From: Hymenobacter frigidus
GTDB taxonomy: Bacteria; Bacteroidota; Bacteroidia; Cytophagales; Hymenobacteraceae
Direction: 5' to 3'
Length of the DNA: 64,000 bases
Assembly: GCF_014640435.1 (NCBI RefSeq)
Contig: NZ_BMGY01000017.1
Location: 1 to 64,000, forward strand
Part shown: piece by piece, positions 25,152-35,900 of the stretch
Layout: every line of letters begins with the position of its first letter
How positions within the stretch are numbered: position 1 is the stretch's first letter
Translations under genes and position numbers: made by a program
The notes under the pieces: model-generated
What the model was told of the DNA's origin: nothing
What the model saw: the letters and a program-made list of their open reading frames with translations, nothing else
Database searches by the model: none

Positions 25152-25896
25152 CGTGTTTCAGTTTCAAAAGAACAAAGCGGCTGCTGACCTGCGTGACCCA
25201 GAAGGCAAACAGAATCCAGCCAATCACGGCGGGGTAAAACACCTGCCGCATGGTGTTGTCGAGGTCGTACTGATTGAAGCCGGGGTTGCCGGTCTGGCCC
25301 GGGTGCAGCGACGGCCCGCTCAGGCGCGGCAGCACGAACAGTAGCGGAATAACCGCCGCAAACGCGAAAATATTATAGATGGCTGACACCCGGGCCCGCT
25401 GCTGTTCATCGCGGAACGAGCCGCGCAGCACCAGGTAAGCCCCGTAGATGAGCATGGCCACGGCCGCCCCGTTCAGGCGCGGGTCGGGCGTCCACCACGC
25501 GCCCCAGGTGAATTTGGCCCACACGCTGCCCGTGGCCAGGCCCAGCAGGCCGAGTACGATGCCGGTTTTGGCCGACTCGTGGGCCAGCACGTCGAGCCGG
25601 GCTGAGGGCTCGCGCAGGTACCGAATGGAGTACCACACTGACACCAGCAGCACCATAATCATCGAAAACCACATCGGCACGTGAAAAAACAGGTTGCGGA
25701 TGCTCTCGTTCACGATGGGCAGCGGCGGCACCGGAATCAGCAGGCCCACCGCCGAAGCACCCAGGAGCAGCAGCACGGTCAGGCCTTTCCAGATTTGGCC
25801 GGGGCTGCGCTGCTCAATAAGCCGCTGGCCGCCCCACACGCCCGCCACCGTGAGGGCCAGACCCGATACACTCCCAATAATTGCTGCCGTACTCAT
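25141..25896 (-). CDS. ccmC: heme exporter / cytochrome c assembly protein CcmC
   Basis: A 251-residue protein with six or more membrane helices of the CcsA/CcmC family. The tryptophan-rich motif is FTWGAWWTPDPRLNG (about residues 129-143), and the flanking heme-ligand His residues are seen in FFHVPMWF (about residues 70-77) and SLHPG (about residues 199-203). It loads heme onto CcmE. ATG 25896 follows an untranslated stretch after ccmB. Confidence 0.92.
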   Translation of the reverse strand: MSTAAIIGSVSGLALTVAGVWGGQRLIEQRSPGQIWKGLTVLLLLGASAVGLLIPVPPLPIVNESIRNLFFHVPMWFSMIMVLLVSVWYSIRYLREPSARLDVLAHESAKTGIVLGLLGLATGSVWAKFTWGAWWTPDPRLNGAAVAMLIYGAYLVLRGSFRDEQQRARVSAIYNIFAFAAVIPLLFVLPRLSGPSLHPGQTGNPGFNQYDLDNTMRQVFYPAVIGWILFAFWVTQVSSRFVLLKLKHDEN

Positions 25897-25927
25897 AATA
25901 AATTTAATAAATTCAGTAAAAAGCAAA

Positions 25928-26599
25928 TTAGCCGCGCCACAAAAAAGGAAACAACAGGTAGGAGGTGGCTCCCACAATCATGTTCAGGGCCAGCAGCGTG
26001 AGAATGGACTGCTGGCTCAGGCCACGGTCCAGGCCATCCAGCGCATTCTTGCTCACCTTGATGAGCAGCAGCAGCATGGGTACCATCAGCGGGAAGCTGA
26101 GAATGGCCATGAGGGTAGCGCCGTTGCCGCCGGCCTTGGCCGCAATGCCCGAGACCAGCGTGAGCGTGGTGGCGAAGCCCACGGCCCCCAGCAGCAGGTT
26201 GGCCACAAACAGCGGCAGGTCCTGAATGGGGTTGCCGAGAAAAACGGTGTAGAGAAACAGGCCCAGCAGCGCCACCACCATCAATAGCAGGGTGTTATAC
26301 AGCATCTTGGCCAAAATCACGGCCTGGGGCCGCACCAGCGTGTAGTAGTAGAGGCGTTGGCCGGGGCTTTCCTGCATAAACCCCTTCGCTACGGCATTCA
26401 GGGCCGCGAACAGCAGAATAATCCACAGCAGGGCATTCCAGGCCGGGGGCGGGGGCGTGCCACCGCGCAGGCTAAAGCTCAGAAAGCACACGAATACCGT
26501 GCTGCCCACGTACAGCAACAGTCCGCCCAGCGCCGCGCGCTGCCGCCATTCCAGGCGGAAGTCTTTGGCTAGCAGGGTGGAGATTTCGCGGAGCAACAC
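25928..26599 (-). CDS. ccmB: heme exporter protein CcmB
   Basis: A 223-residue membrane permease of the CcmABCD complex with six hydrophobic helices. The N-terminal LLREISTLLAKDFRLEWRQR and the central VLAKMLYNTLLL and GAVGFATTLTLVSGIAAKA segments are family-like. The start is GTG 26599 (TTG at 26596 is an alternative); no ATG is available. A TATCTTTG box lies at 26632-26625. The ATPase CcmA is not adjacent. Confidence 0.92.
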   Translation of the reverse strand: MLLREISTLLAKDFRLEWRQRAALGGLLLYVGSTVFVCFLSFSLRGGTPPPPAWNALLWIILLFAALNAVAKGFMQESPGQRLYYYTLVRPQAVILAKMLYNTLLLMVVALLGLFLYTVFLGNPIQDLPLFVANLLLGAVGFATTLTLVSGIAAKAGGNGATLMAILSFPLMVPMLLLLIKVSKNALDGLDRGLSQQSILTLLALNMIVGATSYLLFPFLWRG

Positions 26600-26693
26600 A
26601 GACAGAGGGTAGGTTTTCGGGCCGCAAAGATACGACCAATCCTACCCGGGGCGAATGCCCGTAAGCTATTAACTGTTAGCTTTTAGCTTAGTT

Positions 26694-29600
26694 TTAAAAG
26701 TCGTAGCCCAGAGTGAAATAAAATTTCGGACCGCGCGTCACATAGTCCTCCTGGCCCCAGGCCACGTCTACTTTGCCATAGAAGCCCAGCAGCGTGGTGC
26801 GGGCCCCCACGCCGTAGCCGATGAGGAAAGGGTTACGGAAGTTTATCACCGTAGCCGAGAAGTAGTTGGTGCCGCCTCCCTTTATCTCGGTGTTGGCCGA
26901 GTTGTTGGTGCTGAATGGGTTGGTGCCCGAATACGCGGTGCCGGCATCGGCAAAGGCAGAGAGCTGCAGGTTGCGAAAGAAGCCGGAGTAAATGGGGCGA
27001 CGAGCGAAATACTGCACAATGGGAATGCGCAATTCGCTGTTGAACAGCACATAACGCGGGCCGTTGCGAGCGCCATAGTCGAAGCCGCGCAGGTTCGTTA
27101 CGAATTCCTGATTCAGTATTTGGTCGGCGGAGAGGTAGCCCGGTAAGAAGCGGGAGCCCGAATAGTTGGCATTCAGCCAATTGTCCATGCCACCAAGGCG
27201 GAATACCTGGTTGCGTGGCCCAAAAAACTGCCCGTAGCTAGCTCGGTTAGCCCATATAATGGAACGGCTGATTTTCTGATAGTGCCGCAGGTCAATAACG
27301 AACTTACCGAAGCTGCCTTGCTTGTCACCGAGGTTGGTCGAGTTCGTGATGCTAGCCTTCATGCGAGTGCCCGTGACCATATTAACGCCGGTAGCCACGC
27401 TGTTGTCGAATACCAGCTCGCCATTGTAGCCGAGGTAGTTGTAGCTACTGTCGGTCTCGGTGGCCACATTGCCCAGCAGTGTACGCGAAATGGTGACGAA
27501 GCGCGGGCCGCCCCGCACGCTCAGGTTGTGCGTGAGGGGATAGGCGATGGTGGGGGCTATCTCATGGCGACCATAGCGGTTGAGATTGGTGCCGATATCA
27601 AAAAAGTAGGCCTGTTTCTGGTAGGCAATGCTCCAGTCGTAGCGGCGCGTAAGGTTGGTATAAGAAACGCGGATATTGCTGGTACGCAGGTCGAACAAAC
27701 CAAAAAGGCTGGCATCGATGCGCTGGTTTTCGAGCACGTCGGTCAGGGCGGCCCTGAATTGCAGGCCCAGGCCCAGCAGCGGGTCCATATACAGTGCCGA
27801 CGACACATTGTCGGCCATAAACCGAGTATCGTACCGAAATGGGCCGGTCAGGGCCGGGCCGTCAATTTTGGCCTGCGCCGCTTGGGAGGCCGCCGTGGGA
27901 GTGAGGCGGCGGCGCTTGGACGGCGCCGTGGCTTGCACCGGCTCATCTTCCTCAAACTGGTAGTCGCCGGTGTTCACGGTTTCACTGGCCTTGCGGCGCT
28001 CACGGCGCGAAGTAGTCGTCGCGGAGTCGGTCGGGGAAACCGTTGCTTCAGGTACGGGCACCGGCGCGGGCTTGGGAGCCGCCGCCCGCGGCGCTGCCGA
28101 CCGGTCTTCGAGCACCTGTTGGCGCGTGGTTTTGGCGAGGCCCAGCGTGGTGGGCAGCGGGAAAGTGGGATACACGTACAGCAGGTCGCGGGACTGCGAA
28201 GGGGCCACAAACACCAAAGCGGACGTCAGGCTGCTGTAGTCAAAATCCTGGGTGTTGGGCAGCCAATTGGTGAGCAGGGTGCGCTGCTTATCTTTTATCG
28301 AATACCGGTACAAGGCCCGCACGCCGCTTTCCTCGCCCAGGTACAGGATTTCATCGTCGCTGATGGCACGAGGCCGCGTTTCGTTCGAAATCGTGCTCAC
28401 CAGGGTTTCCACCGGCACGGCCCGCCCATCGAGGTGGTAAGTAAACAGGTCGTAGTTATTCACCACGTTTTGAAACGTAGCCGGCCGGGCCTGCCCCGCC
28501 GAATCAAGGTAGCGGTTTGAACTGAACACCAGGCCCTGCCCGCCGGGCAGGAACACCGGTTGCACGTCGTCGAATAAGTCGTTGGTAAGCTGCTCGGGCT
28601 GGCGAGTGCCGGCGCGCAGCAGGTAGATGTCATTCTGGCCGTTGCGCACAGCGCTAAATGCCAGTGACTTACCATCAGATGAGTAGCTCATGCTCAGCAC
28701 CTGGTCGTAGGCCGCGAACAGCGACGCGGGCCGGCTGAATTTGATGGCTTCACGCACGCGCCGTAGCAAGCCGCGGCCATCGGCATCGCGTAAGTGCAGG
28801 GCCATTTCGCCGCGGCTCATTTCGGCCACTGCCACTTGGGTGTTGCCACGCCAGGCCAGCACGGGCAGGCGGGTTTCAATCTGTTGGTCGGGGGTTTTGT
28901 GGCCGCCACGGCTCAGGATGCGGCGGCGCGAGCCGTCGCGGCTCACCACCATCACGCGGTAGCGCCCGCCCTCGTTCTGGGCGTAGGCCACCAACTGGCC
29001 ATTGGGACTGATGATGGGCTGCGAGAACACATCGGAATGACGGTTGCGTCCACCTTGCCGAAACTTTTTGTCCGGCTCGACCAGCGAGGCCACCGGCTGG
29101 CCATTCTGCTCGCGGTAATACGTCAGCCACTCCTTCAAAAATACCTTGAAGGGTACGTTCAGCGACGAGCTGATGCCCACTTCCACGTCGCGGGTGATGC
29201 GCGTCAGGTTGAGAATGTTCTGAATGGTGGTGTAGCCGTAGCGCTCGGCCACAAAGTTCCAGATGCTTTGGCCGGCCAAGGTGGAGTTGCGCAGGAAGAG
29301 CGGAGCCGTGCGATTACCGGTGGGATACTGCTTGCTCATGTCGCGCATAAAGCCGTCCATGTCCACGCTCCAGCCCTCGGCCGCGTAGGCTGAAGCCCCG
29401 CCAATAAACCAGTCGGGCAGCTGCAGCAGGTAGCTGCTTTGCAGCACTTCTTTCAGCGAGCCGCCGTACATCATATCGTTCAGCAGCACCTCGGTAATCT
29501 GGGTGCTCAGCTCGCGCTTAAACTCGGTTTCCTGGCCGCTGAAGGCAATTTGTACCTTGCTCATGCGCGCCAGTGGGGTCTCACTACCGTTTATCTGCTG

Positions 29601-29945
29601 CTGGGTGGCTGTGAGGCCGATATTGCTTTGGCGCAGGTCGCCTACCGAGTTGTAAAACAGCAGCGTGGTTTTGGAATACGGGTAGTAGCCAATGAGCGCC
29701 GTGATGCGCTGCAGCTCCTTCTCGGCGTATTCGGCGGCCCGGCGGGCGCTGGCCTCGCCGCCGGTGTAGTACATCACGTTAAAGTTCTGGGTGCTCAGCT
29801 GCTGCCAGTTGAAATCCTTGTACTGAATGCGCACCCGACCAAAGGGTTCCTGAGCCGTTTGGGCCTGCGCCGGGCAACTCAGCAGTACCGGCAATAGCAG
29901 CGCCAGGGCCCCCAGCGTGCGCTTCGCGAATAGTGGAATGGTCAT
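26694..29945 (-). CDS. outer-membrane protein: degenerate gluzincin + TolB-like propeller + beta-barrel
   Basis: A 1083-residue protein with a signal peptide (residues 1-29, cleavage after AQA). Residues about 35-300 look like an MA-family metallopeptidase fold, with LPDWFIGGASAYAAEGW, but the preceding helix reads LSTQITEVLLND where HExxH is expected, so zinc catalysis should be lost. Residues about 300-640 hold PD40/WD-type propeller blades (SPNGQLVAYAQN, SSDGKSLAFSAVRNGQNDIYLL, LPGGQGLVFSSNR). A Lys/Arg/Pro linker follows, and then an outer-membrane barrel ending in phenylalanine (FTLGYDF). Its role is unknown; binding or sorting of envelope material is possible. Confidence 0.85.
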   Translation of the reverse strand: MTIPLFAKRTLGALALLLPVLLSCPAQAQTAQEPFGRVRIQYKDFNWQQLSTQNFNVMYYTGGEASARRAAEYAEKELQRITALIGYYPYSKTTLLFYNSVGDLRQSNIGLTATQQQINGSETPLARMSKVQIAFSGQETEFKRELSTQITEVLLNDMMYGGSLKEVLQSSYLLQLPDWFIGGASAYAAEGWSVDMDGFMRDMSKQYPTGNRTAPLFLRNSTLAGQSIWNFVAERYGYTTIQNILNLTRITRDVEVGISSSLNVPFKVFLKEWLTYYREQNGQPVASLVEPDKKFRQGGRNRHSDVFSQPIISPNGQLVAYAQNEGGRYRVMVVSRDGSRRRILSRGGHKTPDQQIETRLPVLAWRGNTQVAVAEMSRGEMALHLRDADGRGLLRRVREAIKFSRPASLFAAYDQVLSMSYSSDGKSLAFSAVRNGQNDIYLLRAGTRQPEQLTNDLFDDVQPVFLPGGQGLVFSSNRYLDSAGQARPATFQNVVNNYDLFTYHLDGRAVPVETLVSTISNETRPRAISDDEILYLGEESGVRALYRYSIKDKQRTLLTNWLPNTQDFDYSSLTSALVFVAPSQSRDLLYVYPTFPLPTTLGLAKTTRQQVLEDRSAAPRAAAPKPAPVPVPEATVSPTDSATTTSRRERRKASETVNTGDYQFEEDEPVQATAPSKRRRLTPTAASQAAQAKIDGPALTGPFRYDTRFMADNVSSALYMDPLLGLGLQFRAALTDVLENQRIDASLFGLFDLRTSNIRVSYTNLTRRYDWSIAYQKQAYFFDIGTNLNRYGRHEIAPTIAYPLTHNLSVRGGPRFVTISRTLLGNVATETDSSYNYLGYNGELVFDNSVATGVNMVTGTRMKASITNSTNLGDKQGSFGKFVIDLRHYQKISRSIIWANRASYGQFFGPRNQVFRLGGMDNWLNANYSGSRFLPGYLSADQILNQEFVTNLRGFDYGARNGPRYVLFNSELRIPIVQYFARRPIYSGFFRNLQLSAFADAGTAYSGTNPFSTNNSANTEIKGGGTNYFSATVINFRNPFLIGYGVGARTTLLGFYGKVDVAWGQEDYVTRGPKFYFTLGYDF

Positions 29946-30049
29946 GGCAGAAAGAACGCGCAAAAACGGAAATTCGTCCGTTGCAGAAGTGAAAATAATT
30001 GCTGGCTTTTGAACCAGCAGCTGCCGCTCACAGCTCAATGATACTCAAG

Positions 30050-31117
30050 TTACACCGGCCGCAGCGCCGCGTAGCGCTGCAAGCTGGTGTCGGGCCAAAT
30101 CTCGGCCTGGCCCGCTAGCCAGTCGGCCAATAATACGGCCAGCCGGGGCGCCATCATCACGCCCTTGGAGCCGTAGCCGCCGCAAAAGCTTAATGCCGGC
30201 ACCGTGGGGTGCGGCCCGAGCAGCGGCTTGCGGTCGCGCACGGCGGGCCGCACGCCGGCCCGCTGCTTCAGCACGGCAAACGGCTGGTCGGTGATAACAG
30301 CCAGCCGGGCGGTCAGTTCTTCGCGCCCGGCATCCGTGGGGCCGTTGGCAAAGGGCGGCCACTTATACGTAGCGCCCACCCGAAACTGCCCCGCGCCCAT
30401 TGGCACCACGTAGGCTCCCCGATTGAGAACCTGGCTGGCACTCAGGCCCTGGCATTCAACGTCCAACACCTCGCCCTGGTTGGGGGTGAGGGGCAGCCAG
30501 TTGAAATACGGGTTGTGGACGGCCGCCGCGCCTTCGCAGCAGATGACGTGCCGGGCCCGCACCTGCGCCGCATAAGTCGCGCCGTCGGCATTGGTAACGA
30601 GGCGGGTCCAGTCAAAAGTTTCGCGCCGCAGCCAACCGTCGCGGGCGCCTTCGGCCTCCATCGCGGCCAGCAGCTCGCGTACCGCTACGTGCCCGCCGTG
30701 CCGTAGCCACGCGCCCCCAAACGGGCCGTGCACGCCCGGTAGCTGCGGGTCGGCGGTGGCGAGGTCGGCCAGGAAATCACCCCAAGGGTGGTCGGCGCTG
30801 CGGGCCAGAACGGCATTCTGCTCTTCCAGCGAAGCAAATAGCTTTAGGATAAGCGTTTCGGTGAAAAAAGACTGCTGGTAGCGCTGCTCCAGCCCCCGGT
30901 AGAACGTGGCCGCGAAGGGTAGCAGTTCGGCCGCCCGCCACGTGAGGGCGAAGCGCTTGCCGGCCACGGGGTTCATCAGGCCCGCCGCCACATTGGAGGC
31001 TGAGTTGGCCTGGCCGGGGTCATACACCAGCACACGGTGGCCGCGCTCGCGCAGCACGTAGGCCAGCGTAGCGCCCGCGATGCCGTGGCCCACCACGATA
31101 AAATCACAATCCGTCAT
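30050..31117 (-). CDS. FAD-dependent amino-acid-oxidase-like oxidoreductase
   Basis: A 355-residue DAO-family flavoprotein. The N-terminal dinucleotide fold is DFIVVGHGIAGATLAYVLRERG (about residues 4-25, GxGxxG), with a C-terminal GYGSKGVMMAP segment close to the second FAD-contact region. It would oxidise an amine or amino acid, with substrate unknown; resemblance to the glycine-oxidase/MnmC-like group is general. ATG 31117 is used, because the longer open frame runs through a repeat. Confidence 0.85.
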   Translation of the reverse strand: MTDCDFIVVGHGIAGATLAYVLRERGHRVLVYDPGQANSASNVAAGLMNPVAGKRFALTWRAAELLPFAATFYRGLEQRYQQSFFTETLILKLFASLEEQNAVLARSADHPWGDFLADLATADPQLPGVHGPFGGAWLRHGGHVAVRELLAAMEAEGARDGWLRRETFDWTRLVTNADGATYAAQVRARHVICCEGAAAVHNPYFNWLPLTPNQGEVLDVECQGLSASQVLNRGAYVVPMGAGQFRVGATYKWPPFANGPTDAGREELTARLAVITDQPFAVLKQRAGVRPAVRDRKPLLGPHPTVPALSFCGGYGSKGVMMAPRLAVLLADWLAGQAEIWPDTSLQRYAALRPV

Positions 31118-31155
31118 GGGCGGCAAGGTAAGAATGAAGGAGGCTTGAGTTGTGA

Positions 31156-31203
31156 GCGTCATGTCGAGCATGTGGCGCATCAAGCCAGAAACCGAGACAT
31201 CTT
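31156..31203. repeat. half REP-like element
   Basis: A single arm beginning GCGTCATGTCGAGCATGTGG and ending CCGAGACATCTT, without a matching inverse arm nearby. It lies between the FAD oxidoreductase and the MBL gene. Confidence 0.6.
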
Positions 31204-31385
31204 GCTCAGGAAACCAAATAGTGCGGTACGCCCCGACGCGCGCCAGCACGTTGGGGCGTAGCATCAGTTAACCGGTAGCGCGCGCAAAGTTCTCGCTCCC
31301 TCGTGTTGCCCAAAATTAAACCCCTGGAATTCAACATTCTTTTTGTGCCGTACCTTTCCGCACTGCTCAGACTCCCTGTTTTGCC

Positions 31386-32027
31386 ATGACCGTCGCCGGA
31401 TTTACTTTCAACGCTTTCTCCGAAAACACCTACCTGCTCATTGACGAGGCCACCCGGCACTGCGCCATCGTGGACCCCGGCTGCTATGCGCCCGCCGAGC
31501 AGCAGGCCCTGCGGGAATACATCGAAACCAATGGTTTGCAGGTAACGCTGCTGCTCAATACCCATGCTCATATAGACCATGTGCTGGGCAACCAGTTTGT
31601 GCTCAGCACCTGGCTCGGTACGCCGTTTCTGCTGCACCGGCTCGACCTGGCCACCTTGCGCGCCGTGCCCACCTACGCGGCCAACTATGGCTTTCCGCAG
31701 TACCAGCCCGCCGAGCCTACCGGCGAGCTGGAGGCCGGCCAGCCCGTGCACATTGGTGAAACCGAGCTGGAGGTGCGTTTCGCACCGGGCCACGCGCCGG
31801 GCCACGTAGTGTTCTACCACGCCCCAACGGCCACGGTAATTGGCGGCGACGTGCTGTTTCAGCGCAGTATCGGCCGGACCGACCTGCCCGGCGGCGACCA
31901 CGCTACCCTGCTGCACAGCATCGAAACGGAATTGATGACCCTACCCGACGACACCATCGTATATCCCGGCCACGGTCCCGCCACCACGATAGGGGAGGAG
32001 CGCCGCGGCAACCCGTTTCTCAATTAA
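31386..32027 (+). CDS. MBL-fold metallo-hydrolase (glyoxalase II-like)
   Basis: A 213-residue beta-lactamase-fold hydrolase with the metal motif THAHIDH (HxHxDH, about residues 59-65), a further His in PGHAPGHVVFYH (about residues 139-150), the Asp in GGDVLFQRSIGRTDLPGGD, and the late PGHGP. It resembles GloB/YcbL-like thioesterases acting on a glutathione-type or related thioester. The true substrate is unknown. A TACCTTTC box precedes it. Confidence 0.9.
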   Translation: MTVAGFTFNAFSENTYLLIDEATRHCAIVDPGCYAPAEQQALREYIETNGLQVTLLLNTHAHIDHVLGNQFVLSTWLGTPFLLHRLDLATLRAVPTYAANYGFPQYQPAEPTGELEAGQPVHIGETELEVRFAPGHAPGHVVFYHAPTATVIGGDVLFQRSIGRTDLPGGDHATLLHSIETELMTLPDDTIVYPGHGPATTIGEERRGNPFLN

Positions 32028-32113
32028 CAGCAGGGGCGCAGAGAATTGTTTTTAGACAATGAACGCACTTTTTTCGCGTTCAAAATGTACCTCGTTCCCT
32101 TACCGATTTTTCA

Positions 32114-32809
32114 TTGAAACGCCACCTGCCCAACGCTGTCACCTGCCTTAACCTACTATGCGGCTGCCTGGCGCTGACCAATATTTTTGCCGGCCGGCTG
32201 GAGATGGGGGCATGGTTTGTGGCCGCCGCCGCCGCCGCCGACTTTGCCGATGGCCTGCTGGCCCGGGCCCTGCGGGTGTCCTCCGCCATTGGTAAGGATT
32301 TGGATTCGCTGGCCGATATGGTGTCGTTTGGCGTGGTGCCGGGCGCCATTTTCTTTCAACTGCTGACGCGCGGTACGGGCTCCGGCAGCCTGCCCGAGTG
32401 GGTTCCCTACATCGGGTTCCTGGTTAGTATTTTCTCGGCCTTACGCCTGGCCAAGTTCAACAACGACACCCGGCAGACCACCTCCTTTATTGGCCTGCCC
32501 ACGCCAGCCTGCACGCTGGTAGTGGCCGCGCTGCCGCTTATTCTGGCCTACGACCAGTTTGGGCTGGCCCCAATCATTCTGCACCCGGCATTGCTGCTGG
32601 GGCTCACGGTGCTGCTCTCGGGCCTGCTGGTGGCCGAGCTGCCCCTTTTCGCTCTGAAGTTTAAGAACCTGCGGTGGGCCGATAATCGCCGCCGGTTTAT
32701 GTTTTTGCTGCTCACGGCAGGATTGTTGCTGGTGCTGCGGGCCGCGGCGGTGCCACTCGTGGTGCTACTTTACGTGCTGTTGTCGGTACCCAAAACGGCG
32801 GCTCGCTGA
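32114..32809 (+). CDS. pssA: CDP-diacylglycerol--serine O-phosphatidyltransferase
   Basis: A 231-residue membrane enzyme making phosphatidylserine, the precursor of phosphatidylethanolamine. The complete CDP-alcohol phosphotransferase motif is seen: D43-x2-D46-G47-x2-A50-R51-x8-G60-x3-D64-x3-D68, with about seven helices. The start is TTG 32114, giving MKRHLPNAVTCLNLLCGC, which matches the usual start of bacterial type-II PssA proteins. No nearby ATG is in frame. Confidence 0.93.
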   Translation: MKRHLPNAVTCLNLLCGCLALTNIFAGRLEMGAWFVAAAAAADFADGLLARALRVSSAIGKDLDSLADMVSFGVVPGAIFFQLLTRGTGSGSLPEWVPYIGFLVSIFSALRLAKFNNDTRQTTSFIGLPTPACTLVVAALPLILAYDQFGLAPIILHPALLLGLTVLLSGLLVAELPLFALKFKNLRWADNRRRFMFLLLTAGLLLVLRAAAVPLVVLLYVLLSVPKTAAR

Positions 32810-32978
32810 TTTATCCGGCCCCGAGGTTACAGTAAATGGCATCTAGCCCACAATAATTAGAGTACTTGATTGTTAAGAAGCCACTACCGGGTGAACCTGC
32901 TGCCCGGCAGTCCTGTTGCGGGGCCACTACACGGCCAACCGTGGAGCAGGAATTCGGGGTATCAAAAACATAGTATAT

Positions 32979-35900
32979 ATGCGTCCTTTTTTTCTCTTCA
33001 TTGTATTTGCGGGGTTGATAGTGGGCGGGAATTCTCCGGTACACGCGCAGTCGGGGGGGACGGCCACGGCCCACGGCGTAATAAAATGGGGAGGCTACGC
33101 GCAGGTGCCCACCTTGGGCGAGCGCAAGCAAAAAGTGCCCACTTTCAGCGAAGCGCATCAGGCCCTCGATGACCAGGTGGGGTGGTTTAGCCTGCGGTTA
33201 GACGGAGCCGTGAGCGAAGGTCAGCTTCTGAATACGGTGTACGAGCCGTTTTCGGCCGCCGACGCCAAGCTCTTCAACCCGAGCAAGCTGCCGGCCAGCC
33301 CCGAGCCCGAGCTCACCTCCGGCACGGAGATGAAACGGACGGTGACGCACCTAAGCCTGCGCCCCGTGCGCCGCAACCCCCAAACCGGCCAGCCCGAGCG
33401 CCTGGTTTCCTTCGACTACAACTACACCGCGGGCAGTACCGCCGCCCGCACCACGGCGACTACCCGCACGCACGCCCCCAACTCGGTGCTGCGAGCCGGC
33501 GACTGGTACAAAGTAGGCGTGGCTGAAAGCGGTATCTATAAACTCGATAAAACGGCCTTGGGCAAAATGGGCGTGAATACGGGCAGTGTCGACCCGCGCA
33601 ACATCCACGTTTACGGCAATGCCATGGGCGTGCTGCCCCAGCCCAACGCGGCCCCCCGCCCCGACGACCTGGCAGAAAACAACGTGCTGTTTGTGGGCAA
33701 TACCGATAACGTGTTCAACGACGGCGAGTACTTCCTGTTTTACTCGCCCGGGGCCCATACCTGGGAAGCCAATGCGGGCGCGTTCCGGCACCGCAATAAT
33801 ATTTACACCGACACGACCTTCTACTTCGTAACGGCCAACGGTACCCCCGGTTTGCGCGTGCCTACCGCCGCCGCCCCGGCTCCTACGGCTACCACGCCTA
33901 CCATCACCACTTTCACTTATCGCGACTTTTACGAGCACGACTTAGCAAACCTCCTGCACTCCGGCCGCTATTGGGTAGGCGAAGGCTTTGTAAATAGCAC
34001 GCAGAAGGAGTTCACGTTTGGTGTTGCTGACCTGGTGCCCAATACCCAGGTCCGGATAGCGGCCTCATTAGTAGCCAACTCGGCTACAGCCAGCTCTTTT
34101 CAGCTCACGCTAAACAACACTCCCTTCGGTAATCCGGCGCTGGATGCCCGGCCCAATTACGAATTTGGGGCCATTGCTACCGTGAGCCTCACCAACCACC
34201 AGGGTTTCCTGGCTACTCCCGGTAACGAGCTTAAAGTGGGCCTGACTTACAACAGCAGCGACCCCAATGCCAGCGGCTACCTCGACTATCTGGAAATCAA
34301 TGCTCAGCGCCAGCTAAGACTGAGCGGCGCGCAGCTGGAGTTTCGCTCCCTGTCCAATATTCTGCCCGGGGCTCGGAACCGCTATGAGGTGGCCAACGCC
34401 GCTGGCGCGATGGTGTGGGACGTGACCAACCCCCGGCGGCCCCTGGCTCGGCCACTCAACGCGGGCAGCTTCGTGGCGCCTTCCGATACGTTGCGCGAGT
34501 ACGTGGCCTTCCAGCCCGGCGGGGCTTTTGCCACGCCCCGCTTATTTGGCCGGGTTGAAAACCAGAACCTGCACGCCCTCAACACCGGTGCGCCCCTCGA
34601 TTTGGTTATCGTGACGTACCCCATCTTCAAAGCGCAGGCTTTGCGCCTGGCCAACCACCGCACCACCCGCGATAACCTGCGCGTGGCCGTGGTCACCACC
34701 TCGGAGATTTACAACGAGTTTAGCTCGGGTGGGCAGGACGTGACGGCCATCCGCGACTTTATGAAGCAGCTGTACGACCGGGCCCCGGCTCGCAAAACCA
34801 TGCAGTTGCTGCTGTTTGGCGATGCGTCGTACGATTATAAATCGGACCCTTACAACAGTAAAAATCCCCAGGACCGGCCCACGTGGTGGAAAGACCGGGT
34901 GCCGTTCAAGAACGACCCGGACTTTGATGCCTTCAACCAGAACTACGTGCCCACTTACGAGTCGCGCGAGTCGCTGGCTCCATTTTACGGTGGGGCATTT
35001 GGCCAGGCCAGCTACTCATCGGACGACTATTATGGCTTGTTGGATGACGATGAAGGCGAATGGGACGAGCTGCGGCCCGGCACCGAGCTGCTCGACGTGG
35101 GCATTGGCCGGCTGCCCGTGCGCCAGCCCAAAGGCCAGCTAAACAACACCGAACAGGCCAGTAAAATAGTCGATAAGCTCATTAGCTACGACTCGCCTGC
35201 CGCTTACGGCAAGTGGCGCAACCGCATTACGCTGGTGTCGGACGATGGTAACGGTGACCTGTTCGTCGGCTACGGTTCGGAGACGATTGCAGCTCCGATG
35301 CAGGCCAACACGCCGGTCTATAACATTCACAAAGTTTACCTCGACTTGTACTCGCAGGTGGCCGTATCGGCGGGACAGCGCTCGCCCGAAGCCAGCCGCG
35401 CCATCGACCAGTCGGTAGAGCAAGGCTCGCTGATTGTAAATTACTTGGGTCACGGCGGCGTGAAGGGCTGGACCGACGAGCAGATTCTGACCAACGCCTC
35501 GGTAATGGCGCTGCGCAACGCCAACAACCTTACGTTTTTTACCACCGGCACCTGCGATTTTAGCACCTACGACAACCCCGACTTCACTTCGGCCGGCGAG
35601 CAGTCGCTGACCGATAATTACACCAGCGGCGCGGTGGGCCTCTTCACTACCACCCGCGTGGTAGATGCCGCCCTAAACGCTGGCCTGAACCAAGCGTATT
35701 TCAACCGGGTGCTGCAGCCCGTCAACGGCCAGATGCCCAGCATCGGCACGGTGGTGCGGCTGAGCAAAAACGACTTCCCCGGCCCCGGCCGGCCGGGCAT
35801 CATCAACAACCGCAACTACACCCTGCTGGCCGACCCCAGCATGACCCTGGCCTACCCCCGCCAGACGGTAGTTCTCGACAGCATTAACCGGCGCAATAAA

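Noticed and set aside
27282..28520. A 412-codon plus-strand frame
   Set aside because: Antisense to the propeller/barrel protein, whose repeats are clear.
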